From positions 35,577 through 99,576 of the forward strand of contig CAJTCY010000020.1 in assembly GCA_910575075.1 (NCBI GenBank): a DNA stretch of 64,000 bases, in the 5' to 3' direction. The notes beneath the pieces are model-generated. The model ran no database searches. It was given only the letters and a program-made list of their open reading frames with translations, and was not told where the DNA came from. The DNA comes from Lachnospiraceae bacterium (GTDB lineage: Bacteria > Bacillota > Clostridia > Lachnospirales > Lachnospiraceae). This document shows positions 1 to 8,635 of this stretch, piece by piece. Both the position numbers and the translations under genes were made by a program. Within the stretch, counting starts at the first letter, position 1. Every line of letters begins with the position of its first letter.

Positions 1-1
1 G

Positions 2-304
2 GAAAACGTGATACAGCAGGTTATGGCAACTGGAGAAGCATCGCTGCCGGATAAGTACATGAGCATTGTAAAGGACTGCCTGCGTGATTTTGCACAGAAA
101 GTCTACAATACCCTGAAAGAACACGGTTACAACCTCGATGTGATACCGATTGTATTCGTAGGCGGCGGGGCGGCGGTCATGAGGCTGTTCGGTTCGCACG
201 ATGGCGGAAATATCCGGTACATTGAGGACATCAAGGCAAATGCAAAAGGGTATGAACAGCTTGGCAGGATTTTCCTTGCAAAACACCGTAACCAGATAGG
301 ATAG
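2..304 (+). CDS. ParM-like actin-type plasmid/ICE segregation ATPase, C-terminal part
   Basis: The frame is open from the first bases of the window, so this is the 3' end of a gene that begins upstream. About 100 residues are visible. They contain the actin-fold phosphate/adenosine motif VFVGGGAAVMRLFG and the ending DIKANAKGYEQLG, both typical of ParM/StbA-like ATPases on Tn1549-type elements. ParM filaments push DNA copies apart, which would stabilise an excised, circular ICE. The next gene starts 11 nt after the stop and fits a ParR partner. A GTG at position 8 could be read as a start but has no ribosome site and would cut the fold, so I treat the gene as partial. The family call rests on this C-terminal motif alone. 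Confidence 0.75.
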   Translation, partial: ENVIQQVMATGEASLPDKYMSIVKDCLRDFAQKVYNTLKEHGYNLDVIPIVFVGGGAAVMRLFGSHDGGNIRYIEDIKANAKGYEQLGRIFLAKHRNQIG

Positions 305-315
305 GGGTGGGGCAT

Positions 316-750
316 ATGGCAAAACCAAATATTTGTTATCACAATGTCCGGATTAATCTTGACAATGAACAGCATTGCAGGGTACACAGGGTTCTTTCAA
401 AGCTGAATAAGAAAGTACACAAATCCGTGAACCAGTTTATAGTTGATGCAGTAGATTTCTATATCAATAGCATGAATGATGAAAACCTTGTGGAAGATGC
501 AGTGGAACAGAAGAAAGATGCAGGGTACATTACAAGGGATGATCTGGACGGCATACGGGCGGAGCTGAAAAACGAAGTCAAGAACGAGATTATCATGCTG
601 CTTGGGGCGGCTCTTGGAGCCGGGACGGTAAGGGTGGTGGAGGGAGCCACGGGCAGGAACAGCATGGATATTACAGCAGGGGAAGCAACTGACAATACAA
701 AGGAAACAGATGATCCAACCATGATGGAACTGGTTGACGACTGGGGATAG
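316..750 (+). CDS. Probable ParR-like partition/DNA-binding partner protein
   Basis: This 144-residue protein directly follows the ParM-like gene. I start it at the ATG at 316, preceded by AGGGGTGGGG, rather than at the in-frame GTG at 307. The N-terminal half (NVRINLDNEQHCRVHRVL, then KSVNQFIVDAVDFYIN) looks like a ribbon-helix-helix DNA-binding protein. The middle is a charged helical region with a short hydrophobic stretch (MLLGAALGAG), and the C-terminus is acidic (MMELVDDWG). ParR proteins bind a centromere with an RHH fold and touch ParM through an acidic C-terminal tail, which fits this layout. Assignment comes from position and architecture, not from a motif unique to ParR. Confidence 0.6.
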   Translation: MAKPNICYHNVRINLDNEQHCRVHRVLSKLNKKVHKSVNQFIVDAVDFYINSMNDENLVEDAVEQKKDAGYITRDDLDGIRAELKNEVKNEIIMLLGAALGAGTVRVVEGATGRNSMDITAGEATDNTKETDDPTMMELVDDWG

Positions 751-762
751 GAGGAATGATTT

Positions 763-945
763 ATGGCAGGGATAGTTTTAAGAAAGACCGGAGTGGTATT
801 GCTTACCATATTGAAATGGATATTACAGGCGGTGCTTGTGGCATTGAAGCTGGCGCTTGGGATAGCTAAACTGTTCCTGCTGTTGCTAGCCCTTGTTATG
901 AGACTTGTACTGACTATGGTAGGCGTTCCGGCAGGCAGACGCTAA
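763..945 (+). CDS. Small hydrophobic membrane protein
   Basis: A 60-residue protein with an AGGAGG-type site 7-8 nt before the ATG. Almost all of it (residues about 8-54) is hydrophobic, enough for one long or two short membrane segments, with a basic C-terminus (PAGRR). It sits in the partition operon, 12 nt after the ParR-like gene. I do not recognise a characterised family. Its place suggests a role in element maintenance or envelope association, but the sequence shows no more than membrane location. Confidence 0.6.
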   Translation: MAGIVLRKTGVVLLTILKWILQAVLVALKLALGIAKLFLLLLALVMRLVLTMVGVPAGRR

Positions 946-959
946 AGGAGGTGAAAAAT

Positions 960-1055
960 ATGTGGATGTTGAAATTCTACAAGGCATATGCCAAAGATAA
1001 GAGACTGAAAAGGATGCTTGCATACTTGGGCAAGTTTAACAAGACAGAATTATAG
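960..1055 (+). CDS. 31-residue basic peptide
   Basis: A very short frame starting at ATG 960 behind a near-perfect AAAGGAGGTG site. It encodes MWMLKFYKAYAKDKRLKRML followed by AYLGKFNKTEL, a basic amphipathic peptide. The strong site, tight spacing after the previous gene and a second ribosome site right after its stop (TAGGAGGA) suggest it is translated. No family is recognised. Confidence 0.5.
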   Translation: MWMLKFYKAYAKDKRLKRMLAYLGKFNKTEL

Positions 1056-1064
1056 GAGGAAACA

Positions 1065-1133
1065 ATGCACAGAATACGGGACAGTCCTGAACTGATATGT
1101 GTCCCGTGCAAATTATACAGAGTCTGCCCATAA
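1065..1133 (+). CDS. Possible 22-residue Cys-containing peptide
   Basis: An ATG follows TAGGAGGAAACA, an excellent ribosome site that overlaps the stop of the preceding peptide gene. The frame encodes MHRIRDSPELICVPCKLYRV plus two residues (CP), with three cysteines. Its stop falls inside the left arm of a 10-bp inverted repeat. It could be a leader peptide for the lipoprotein gene or a fortuitous frame, since length alone cannot decide. Confidence 0.3.
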   Translation: MHRIRDSPELICVPCKLYRVCP

Positions 1134-1180
1134 GGGAGAGGACATTGGCACACGGACACAGCCTGCCTTTCCCTTATGGG
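1127..1180 (+). promoter_or_regulatory. Perfect 10-bp inverted repeat before the lipoprotein gene
   Basis: CCCATAAGGG at 1127-1136 and its exact complement CCCTTATGGG at 1171-1180 flank 34 nt. The arms nearly extend on the loop side through GAGAGG and CCTTTC. No U-run follows, so it is unlikely to be a simple terminator. The right arm lies just before the ribosome site of the lipoprotein gene at 1200, so it may be an operator or may affect that gene's translation. Confidence 0.4.
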
Positions 1181-1199
1181 GAAAGGAAAGGTGATTCAT

Positions 1200-2003
1200 A
1201 TGAAAAAAAGATTATTTCTGATTTTATCCGTAACTATCATGCTTGCTGCCGGATGCGGCAATAAGGACAATATCATGCCTGATATGGAGACGGAAGTAAC
1301 TGAAACAGTAATAGACACTGAGGAACCGGATATGGCGGAGGATAAAGAAGTACCTGCTGCAGAACAGGCAGAAGAGAATACCGAAAAAGAGCAGACCGAA
1401 AAGGAAACGGCGAAAGAGACGGAGCAGGCAGAGGGGGACAAGGAGGCAGAGGAAACGCCTGAACCCAAGTCTGCAAGCCAGCCGGAGCAGAAAGAGGAAA
1501 CGAAACCTGCACAGGGCAGTACAGACGTGCCAAAGCAGGAAGAAACGAAACAGGAAGAAACAAAGCCGGAAGAGACGAAACCGGAAGAGACAAAGCCGGA
1601 AGAGACGAAACCGGAGGAAACAAAGCAGCAGGAACAGACAGTGACCGCAGTATCATATAATCCCGCTTCCGTATGCAGTAAGGCAGTTGTAAAGTGCCAG
1701 GCAGGAGGGATGATAACCACTACGGACAACCTTGCAAACCTGTTGGCGGAGGGAAAGATAACACAGGAAGAATACAATTCCTATTATCCGTATGATGGAT
1801 TGGGATATTACAGCGTTTTTGTGGAGACAGACTTGAATAAAGCGTCCACCACGTCCGGCAGGAAACTTGGCAGTGAGGAGGAAATAGCGGATTATATTGC
1901 GGGGATGATGCTGCTGGAAACGGACCCTGTGTTTAATATCGAGTATGCAGGAGTGTATAACCTGAACGGGACAGACTTTTATGAGTTCCGCTGTTACAGG
2001 TAA
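1200..2003 (+). CDS. Lipoprotein with Glu/Lys/Pro-rich spacer and PEETK repeats
   Basis: A 267-residue protein. I start at ATG 1200 behind AAAGGAAAGGTG, because this places the signal peptide at the N-terminus (MKKRLFLILSVTIMLAAGCG, lipobox LAAG-C). Mature Cys would be lipid-anchored outside the cell. Residues about 25-150 are a low-complexity acidic spacer ending in tandem KPEET/KQEET repeats, a typical wall-spanning stalk. The last about 110 residues form a folded domain that I do not recognise. A strong terminator follows. The repeat tract is likely to vary in length between strains through slippage or recombination. Confidence 0.7.
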   Translation: MKKRLFLILSVTIMLAAGCGNKDNIMPDMETEVTETVIDTEEPDMAEDKEVPAAEQAEENTEKEQTEKETAKETEQAEGDKEAEETPEPKSASQPEQKEETKPAQGSTDVPKQEETKQEETKPEETKPEETKPEETKPEETKQQEQTVTAVSYNPASVCSKAVVKCQAGGMITTTDNLANLLAEGKITQEEYNSYYPYDGLGYYSVFVETDLNKASTTSGRKLGSEEEIADYIAGMMLLETDPVFNIEYAGVYNLNGTDFYEFRCYR

Positions 2004-2062
2004 GAGGGCATACCGAAGTATGGAAGAAGATGAAAGGAATAGAACAGAGTAACAGTAAACGG

Positions 2063-2100
2063 AAAATGACAAGCCATTTTATATGACTTGTCATTTTTTT
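2063..2100 (+). terminator. Rho-independent terminator after the lipoprotein gene
   Basis: AAAATGACAAG and CTTGTCATTTT pair around a 13-nt loop and run into a tract of seven or more T. The next gene's ribosome site follows at 2112-2118, so this separates the lipoprotein from the adhesin transcript. Confidence 0.85.
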
Positions 2101-2125
2101 GCCCTATTATAAGGAGGAGATCTGA

Positions 2126-5100
2126 ATGAAACAGAGAATGAAAAGATTTATGGCAGGGTTCTTAGCCCTGCTCACGGTTTTTACAATGCTGCCCTGCAAT
2201 GGGACAACTGCATTTGCAGCAAGTTCCAGTGCAAATATCGCTTTCTGGACTGCCTCGACAAAGGCATCCGGTGAAGTGAGTGAGTTAAAGGCAGGTTATA
2301 ACCACGGGAAAGTCCTGTATGCCATACTGGACGGCAATGCTGCATATTGTATGAATTTTGGGCTTTCGGCAGACGGCGGGCAGCTTATGAACAGCTACCC
2401 TAATGCAAGCACTTCCATGACGGCAGAGCAGGAGAAACTTTTAAGCTACTGTCTGTATTACGGCTTTAACAGCAACAGTGCAACGCAGCCGTCAAATGAC
2501 CAGTGCGATCAGTATATAGCGACGCAGGCGATGGTATGGATAATCGTTGGGAACTTATTCGGCACAGGAAGCGGTGATTCCGCAGCAGGGAAACTGTGCG
2601 CCACAGCGCCGAACCCGACATCGTCCTATGACTATTATACAAGCCTGAAAAACAACATCAGCGCATCCTATTATGCTACAAGACCGAGTTTTTCAAGCAA
2701 GACACAGAGCGGTGCGGAAACTTATGAGCTGAAATGGAATGAGGGGAACAAGCGCTTTGAGAAAACCCTTACTGACAGCAACGGCGTACTTTCTAACTTT
2801 GACATTTCGCTGAGCGGTTACAAGGTGGAAAAGAATGGGAACAGCGTTACCATTTCCAGTAAAGAAGTGAACACGACAGCGGCAATGGCAACCATGAACT
2901 CCACGGCAGGCGAGGTAGAGACTACTTCAAGCTGTGTGTTCTGGCTTACGGAAAAAGCAAACTATCAGGAGTTTGTTTCGGAAAGACCTAGCGCCGATCC
3001 TATCCATGCCTATTTTAAGGTCAAGACGGAAAACATCGGCTATGGGGAGATTGTAAAGACTGACGAGTCCAGCGGCGTGAAGCTGAAAGGAGCCGTTTAT
3101 GGGATTTACTCCGACAGCGGATGTACCAAAAAAGTAGACACAATGACCACGGATTCCAAAGGGTATGCAAAATCAAAGGCGCTTACAGCCGGAACGTACT
3201 ATGTTAAGGAGATCACAGCGCCGAAAGGATATGTACTCAGCGGCAAAGTACACACACTGACCGTCAAGGCAGGACAGACAACCGGGATCAGCGCAACGGA
3301 CAAGGAGCAGCTTGGGGCAATCACCATCTATAAAGAAGGGGAAGTCCTGACCGGATGGAATGGCAGCAACTTCACTTATGAGAAAAAGAAACTGCCGGGG
3401 GCTGTTTTCAAAGTGACAGCAGGAGCAGATATTTACAAGGCTGACGGCACAAAAGTCTATAACAAGGGGGATGTGATCGCTGAAAACCTCAAGACCGGAA
3501 GTGATGGGCAGGTTGTGCTTACGGACCTTCATCTTGGGACGTATGTGGTGACAGAAACAAAGAGCATTGACGGATATACCATCAATACAGAGCCGCATAC
3601 AGTGAAGATTGAGTACAAGGACCAGACAGTGACCGTGCAGTATGAGGCAACAACCGTCCTGAATACCAGACAGAAGGCGGAAGTTTCCGTGATAAAGAAA
3701 GATTCCGAAACGGCAAACCCGTTAGACGGCGGAAAATATACGCTTTATGCAGGAAATGACATCAAGAACTATGCAGGACAGGTCATCGTGACAAAGGGGA
3801 CTGCATTGCAGACTGTTACAACAGGCGAGGATGGCAGAGCCGCTTACACGGTAGACCTGCCGATTGCAAACAGCTATTATATTTCAGAGACACAGGCTCC
3901 TTACGCATATTACAGGAACAGCTCTGACGTATACAGCTTTACGTTCAACTATCTGCCGGAAACAACCGCAAAGGCAACATTTACTCATACCTTTGCAAAT
4001 GACAGGACAACAGCAAAGATTCATATCTACAAAGTGGATAAGGAAACAGGAAAGGCAGTTCCGCAGGGAGACGCAAAACTGGAGGGCGCAGTCTATGGTC
4101 TGTATGCCCGTAATGATATTGCACACCCGGACGGCGCAACAGGCATTATCTTCCATGCGGGGGACCTTGTTGCAACACTGACAACGGATGAGGGCGGCAA
4201 TGCAGAGGTAAACAACCTCTATCTCGGCAACTACTATGTAAAGGAAATCACACCGCCGGAGGGCTATCTCCTTGATGAAGAGGAACATGATGTCGTCTGC
4301 GGTTATGAGGGCGATCTGGTAGCGGAAGTGTCAAGAAGCACAACATCGCCGGAGCAGGTCATCAAGCAGCCGTTCCAGCTTATCAAAGTATCCGACAACG
4401 GGGACGACACGGAAGCGCCTGTATTGTCCGGCGCAGGATTTCGGGCATACTTGAAATCTTCCTTATCCGTACTGGAAGATGGAAGTTATGATTTTGACAA
4501 TGCAAAACCTGTTGAAATTGGCAGCAATGGGGAAACGATACTCTTTACAGACGCAAAGGGGCATATCGTGACACAGCCGATCCCTTACGGCACCTATGTA
4601 GTGGTTGAGACTGTTACGCCTCACAACATGGAAACGGTAAGACCTTTTGAAGTGAGGATTGTGGAGAACCATCCGACAGAGCCGCAGGTATGGCGTGTAT
4701 TCATTGACCGTGAATTTACCGCAAAGCTGCGTGTGATCAAGAAGGATGCTGACACAAAGCAGACAGTCCTTATCCCTAATACAGAGTTTAAGATTTTCAA
4801 CCTTGACAAAAATGAGTATGTCAAGATGGTTACAACTTATCCGTCAAAGGTTACACACACTTCTTTCTTCACGGACAGCGACGGCGACTTAATCCTGCCT
4901 GATGTTTTGAAGATTGGTAATTACCGCATTGAAGAAGTGGCAGCGCCTTACGGATATGCGCTGAACACGGACTATGTGGAAGTGTCAGTTGATTCCGATA
5001 CGTTCTATGAAACTGATCCGGACACTTATGAGGCAATCATCACCGTGGAGTATGAGGATGAACCCGTTGTAGGGGAACTGACAGTGGAGAAGAAAGGCGA

Positions 5101-7498
5101 AATCCTTGACGGCTACAAGGGAGGCTTGTTTGCTGATACTGAGAAAAAGGAGTTCATTTATAAGGAAGGCTCCCTTGCAGGGGCAGAGTTTGAAGTCTAT
5201 GCCGCTGAAGATATTTTTACAGCGGATATGCAGAAGGATGAAAACGGAAACAGGATAAAGTATTACAGCAAGGGCGATCTTGTTGCAACGCTCACAACCG
5301 GGGAAGATGGGAAAGCAAGCATTTCAGGACTTCCGCTCGGACAGTACCGTGTAGTGGAAACAGAAGCGCCTTATGGATATGTGCTGAACGGGGAAGAGCA
5401 GCTTGTAACATTCGTCTATGTGGACGATAAAACCCCGGTGATCTATGAAAGCGTAACATTTACCAATGACAGACAGAAGCTGGAGATGTCGGTCATCAAA
5501 AAAGACGCAGAGGAAGATACCCCGGTTGCAGGCGCAGTATTTGGGTTGTTTGCAGCGGAGGACATTAAAAATGCCAATGGGGATGTAATCACCACTGCAG
5601 GCACACTCCTTGAAACTGCCGTCTCTGACGAAAACGGCAGGATCGCTTTCGTAAAGGATTACCCGTTTGCAGTTTATGAGGCAAAGGAACTGGCAGCGCC
5701 GAAAGGCTATGTTTCCAGTGAGGAAGTAATCACTTTTGAGACAGAGTATCAGGGACAGGATGAAGCAGTTGAAGAGTACAGCAGTGAATTTCTGAATGAG
5801 CCTACAACCTTTGAATTTACAAAGGAGGACATCGCAAGCGGCGCAGAGCTTTCCGGAGCAATGCTTACAGTCATTGACAAAGACGGCAACGTGGTTGACA
5901 GATGGACTTCCGTGGCAGATGAGGCTCATGTGATCAAAAGACTTGTGGCAGGGGAGACTTATACGCTCCGTGAGGAATTTGCACCTTACGGCTATCTGAA
6001 AGCAGAGGAAATCCAGTTTACGGTGGAAGATACTGCTGACATTCAGAGTGTAGTCATGAAAGACGAAGTTCCGACAGGCGCAATCATCATCAACAAGGAC
6101 GGCGAATTTGTAACTGACACTACCCTTATGAAAGGACACTGGTATGATTTCATTTTCAACTATTTCAAGGACAGCCTTGCAGGTGTTGAATTTGAAGTCT
6201 ATGCAGCAGAGGATATTGTAAGCCCGGACGGTCTTGACACAATCTATTATGAGGCGGACGAACTTGTAGCAACTATCGTCACTGACGAGAAAGGCTATGC
6301 AGGCATTGACAATCTGCCGCTTGGAAAGTATTACCTTGTGGAGACAAAGACACTGGAAGGCTTTGTACTGGATGATACGCCAATCGAAGCAGACCTTTCC
6401 TATATCGATCAGGAAACAGCAGTGGTTTATGCAGGAATGAACATCAGCAATGAGAGACAGAAAGTGCAGATCACCGTGGTAAAGAAAGAGGCAGGTACAA
6501 ATGAGGTTCTTGAAGGAGCCGTATTCGGACTGTTTGCAAAAGAGGACATCGTGAATAAGGATGGCAAAGTAGTTGTAAAAGCCGGAACTGAAATTGAGCG
6601 TGGCGTGACCGGAAAGGACGGAAAGCTGACCTTTGTATCTGACCTCCCGCTTGGAAAGTATTATGTGGAGGAAATGACAGCGCCAAAGGGATATGTGAAG
6701 TCCGACAAGGTATTCGATGTAGATGCGTCTTATCAGGGCGATGATAAGGAAGTAATCGAATTTGAGGCAGAATTTGAGAACAAGCCGATCAAAGTGCAGA
6801 TTTCAAAGACTGACATCACAGGCGGCAATGAGCTTGAAGGAGCTGTCCTTTCCGTCATTGATGCAGACGGCAATTTAGTTGAGAAATGGACTTCCGGCAA
6901 AGAGCCGCACATGATTGAGAAGCTGCCTGCCGGAAAATATACCCTGCGTGAAGAAACAGCGCCATTCGGGTATGTAATCGCACAGGATATTGAGTTTGAG
7001 GTAAAAGAGACTGCCAAAATCCAGAAAGTGGCAATGAAGGATGAAGTGGCAGTTGGAAAGATCATCATCAGCAAGAAGTCAGAGGACGGAAAAGCGCTTG
7101 CAGGCGCAAAATTTGAAATCCGTGACAAGGACGGGAACGTGATCGAGACACTTATCACTGACAAGGACGGTCATGCTGAAAGCGGCGAACTTCCGATTGC
7201 AACATTTAAGGACGGCAAGTATGAGGAGGCAATCGCTTATACCGTAGTGGAAGTGGAAGCGCCGGAAGGGTATCTCCTTGATTCCACGCCAAAGGAAGTG
7301 AAGTTTGAATACAAGGACGGAAAGACAAAAGTGATCGAGTACACCCTTGAAGTGACAAACAAGCCTACGGAACCGAAGCTCCCGCAGACTGGGGATAACA
7401 TGAACCCGTGGGCATTTGCAGGGTTCGGGCTTTTGTTTGTCGCTGCCGGACTCGGCATTATCTTCTGGAAGAAGAAAAAAGAAAGAGCAGAAGCATAA
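2126..7498 (+). CDS. Giant LPxTG adhesin with thioester domain and about 13 SpaA/Cna-B repeats
   Basis: A 1790-residue wall-anchored surface protein behind AAGGAGGAGA. Residues 1-31 are a Sec signal (cleavage near AFA-AS). Residues about 40-200 form a thioester domain: Cys75 (AYCMNF) and Gln134 (TQAMVW) are placed to form the internal Cys-Gln bond that can attach covalently to host or surface amines. From about residue 300 there are about 13 Cna-B/SpaA modules, each marked by a Y-x-V-x-E-x-x-A-P-x-G-Y type ending whose Glu supports Lys-Asn isopeptide bonds. The C-terminus has the sorting signal LPQTGDN at about 1752, a hydrophobic segment and KKKK. A sortase is encoded at 40958 on the same element. 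It probably mediates adhesion or mating aggregation, though this is inferred from architecture only. Confidence 0.92.
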   Translation: MKQRMKRFMAGFLALLTVFTMLPCNGTTAFAASSSANIAFWTASTKASGEVSELKAGYNHGKVLYAILDGNAAYCMNFGLSADGGQLMNSYPNASTSMTAEQEKLLSYCLYYGFNSNSATQPSNDQCDQYIATQAMVWIIVGNLFGTGSGDSAAGKLCATAPNPTSSYDYYTSLKNNISASYYATRPSFSSKTQSGAETYELKWNEGNKRFEKTLTDSNGVLSNFDISLSGYKVEKNGNSVTISSKEVNTTAAMATMNSTAGEVETTSSCVFWLTEKANYQEFVSERPSADPIHAYFKVKTENIGYGEIVKTDESSGVKLKGAVYGIYSDSGCTKKVDTMTTDSKGYAKSKALTAGTYYVKEITAPKGYVLSGKVHTLTVKAGQTTGISATDKEQLGAITIYKEGEVLTGWNGSNFTYEKKKLPGAVFKVTAGADIYKADGTKVYNKGDVIAENLKTGSDGQVVLTDLHLGTYVVTETKSIDGYTINTEPHTVKIEYKDQTVTVQYEATTVLNTRQKAEVSVIKKDSETANPLDGGKYTLYAGNDIKNYAGQVIVTKGTALQTVTTGEDGRAAYTVDLPIANSYYISETQAPYAYYRNSSDVYSFTFNYLPETTAKATFTHTFANDRTTAKIHIYKVDKETGKAVPQGDAKLEGAVYGLYARNDIAHPDGATGIIFHAGDLVATLTTDEGGNAEVNNLYLGNYYVKEITPPEGYLLDEEEHDVVCGYEGDLVAEVSRSTTSPEQVIKQPFQLIKVSDNGDDTEAPVLSGAGFRAYLKSSLSVLEDGSYDFDNAKPVEIGSNGETILFTDAKGHIVTQPIPYGTYVVVETVTPHNMETVRPFEVRIVENHPTEPQVWRVFIDREFTAKLRVIKKDADTKQTVLIPNTEFKIFNLDKNEYVKMVTTYPSKVTHTSFFTDSDGDLILPDVLKIGNYRIEEVAAPYGYALNTDYVEVSVDSDTFYETDPDTYEAIITVEYEDEPVVGELTVEKKGEILDGYKGGLFADTEKKEFIYKEGSLAGAEFEVYAAEDIFTADMQKDENGNRIKYYSKGDLVATLTTGEDGKASISGLPLGQYRVVETEAPYGYVLNGEEQLVTFVYVDDKTPVIYESVTFTNDRQKLEMSVIKKDAEEDTPVAGAVFGLFAAEDIKNANGDVITTAGTLLETAVSDENGRIAFVKDYPFAVYEAKELAAPKGYVSSEEVITFETEYQGQDEAVEEYSSEFLNEPTTFEFTKEDIASGAELSGAMLTVIDKDGNVVDRWTSVADEAHVIKRLVAGETYTLREEFAPYGYLKAEEIQFTVEDTADIQSVVMKDEVPTGAIIINKDGEFVTDTTLMKGHWYDFIFNYFKDSLAGVEFEVYAAEDIVSPDGLDTIYYEADELVATIVTDEKGYAGIDNLPLGKYYLVETKTLEGFVLDDTPIEADLSYIDQETAVVYAGMNISNERQKVQITVVKKEAGTNEVLEGAVFGLFAKEDIVNKDGKVVVKAGTEIERGVTGKDGKLTFVSDLPLGKYYVEEMTAPKGYVKSDKVFDVDASYQGDDKEVIEFEAEFENKPIKVQISKTDITGGNELEGAVLSVIDADGNLVEKWTSGKEPHMIEKLPAGKYTLREETAPFGYVIAQDIEFEVKETAKIQKVAMKDEVAVGKIIISKKSEDGKALAGAKFEIRDKDGNVIETLITDKDGHAESGELPIATFKDGKYEEAIAYTVVEVEAPEGYLLDSTPKEVKFEYKDGKTKVIEYTLEVTNKPTEPKLPQTGDNMNPWAFAGFGLLFVAAGLGIIFWKKKKERAEA

Positions 7499-7523
7499 GT
7501 AAAGAATAACCATGCATGAACCC

Positions 7524-7569
7524 GGCGGGGCATGTAAGCCAGAGCAGCTTATATGTCCCGCCTTTTTTT
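7524..7569 (+). terminator. Strong Rho-independent terminator after the adhesin
   Basis: GGCGGGGCATGTAAGC pairs with GCTTATATGTCCCGCC around CAGAGCA and is followed by seven T. This is the strongest terminator in the left part of the window and isolates the adhesin gene. Confidence 0.92.
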
Positions 7570-7597
7570 GTGGCATGGAAAGGAGGGAACTGTTTTT

Positions 7598-8593
7598 ATG
7601 ATGGATTATGAAATGTTCAGGGATGTAGTAAAGGAGAAATTTTTATCTTATATGCCTGGGAAGTATCAGGACATGGAGGTAAGGATTGTCCCGGTAGAAA
7701 AGGTCAACCGCAGGCTGGATGGATTGAGCTTGTGGAAGGCAGGCGGGGAAAAAACGATTTCTCCCACTATATACATCAACCATATGTACGAAAATTATTT
7801 GCAATCGGGCGATCTGCAGGCGGTCCTTCAGGATGCGGCAAGGGCGGTGGATGAAGTGTTTATGCAGGCACCGCAGGCTCCGCAAATGGATATGAATACG
7901 GCAAAGGACAATATCATATTCCAGCTTGTAAATACAAAGCAGAATGAGGATATGCTGCGGGATATGCCGCACAGGGAATTTCAGGATCTGTCCATTATTT
8001 ACCGATGGGTAGTAAATACAGAGGATAAGGCACTTTACAGCACGGTAATCCGTAACAGTCTGGCAAAGGAACTGGGGATGGGGGAGGAACAGTTATTCAA
8101 TGCTGCAGCAGAGAATACCAGACGCATACTGCCTCCCGTGGTGAAATCCATGAATGAAGCTATCAGAGATATGTTTGTGGCGGACGGTATGCCGAAGGAG
8201 CTGGCAGACCTTATGATTGGGGAAATGCCTTCAGATCAGATCATGTGGATCATTACGAATGAGCGTGGGGTTGACGGCGCAGTTTCCATGCTTTATGAGG
8301 ATAAGGTACACAAGCTGGCGGAAAGTCTGGAAAGCGACTTGTATATCCTGCCCTCTTCCGTGCATGAGGTCATTGCAGTGTCTGTAAATATGGGAGAGCC
8401 GGAAGAACTGGCACGGATGGTCGCAGAGATAAACATGGATCAGGTGAAATTGGAAGACAGGCTTTCCAATCAGGTGTACCACTATGACAAAGACCTGCGG
8501 AAGTTCACGCTTGCAACCGACACGCCAAACAAAAGACTGGACGGGGTTGTGGCAGAGCAGGGAATTGGTTATGAAGCGAAGCAGTCCAGATAA
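7598..8593 (+). CDS. DUF5688 family protein, copy 1
   Basis: A 331-residue soluble protein. The start is the ATG at 7598 behind AAAGGAGGGAA. An in-frame ATG at 7553 lies inside the terminator stem and is not credible. The protein resembles the DUF5688 family found on clostridial mobile elements. Family markers shared with the next gene are MDYE-F at the start, MPHREF-DLSIIY in the middle, NGAVSMLY-type text, YILPSSVHEV, and a C-terminal DTPNKRLDG. No catalytic motif is evident and the function is unknown. It forms a tandem pair with the following gene. Confidence 0.75.
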   Translation: MMDYEMFRDVVKEKFLSYMPGKYQDMEVRIVPVEKVNRRLDGLSLWKAGGEKTISPTIYINHMYENYLQSGDLQAVLQDAARAVDEVFMQAPQAPQMDMNTAKDNIIFQLVNTKQNEDMLRDMPHREFQDLSIIYRWVVNTEDKALYSTVIRNSLAKELGMGEEQLFNAAAENTRRILPPVVKSMNEAIRDMFVADGMPKELADLMIGEMPSDQIMWIITNERGVDGAVSMLYEDKVHKLAESLESDLYILPSSVHEVIAVSVNMGEPEELARMVAEINMDQVKLEDRLSNQVYHYDKDLRKFTLATDTPNKRLDGVVAEQGIGYEAKQSR

Positions 8594-8635
8594 GGGATGC
8601 ATTTGTGTAAATGCAAAGCGGAGGGAACGGTTTTT

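Noticed and set aside
1196..1777. Long - strand frames opposite the lipoprotein spacer
   Set aside because: They are antisense readings of the GAAGAAACG-type repeats. Their products are Ser/Val or Leu/Pro low-complexity, without ribosome sites.
5324..6139. 271-codon - strand frame inside the adhesin gene
   Set aside because: Antisense shadow of a repetitive gene. The product is Cys/Phe-rich with no family, and the sense strand has clear Cna-B modules.
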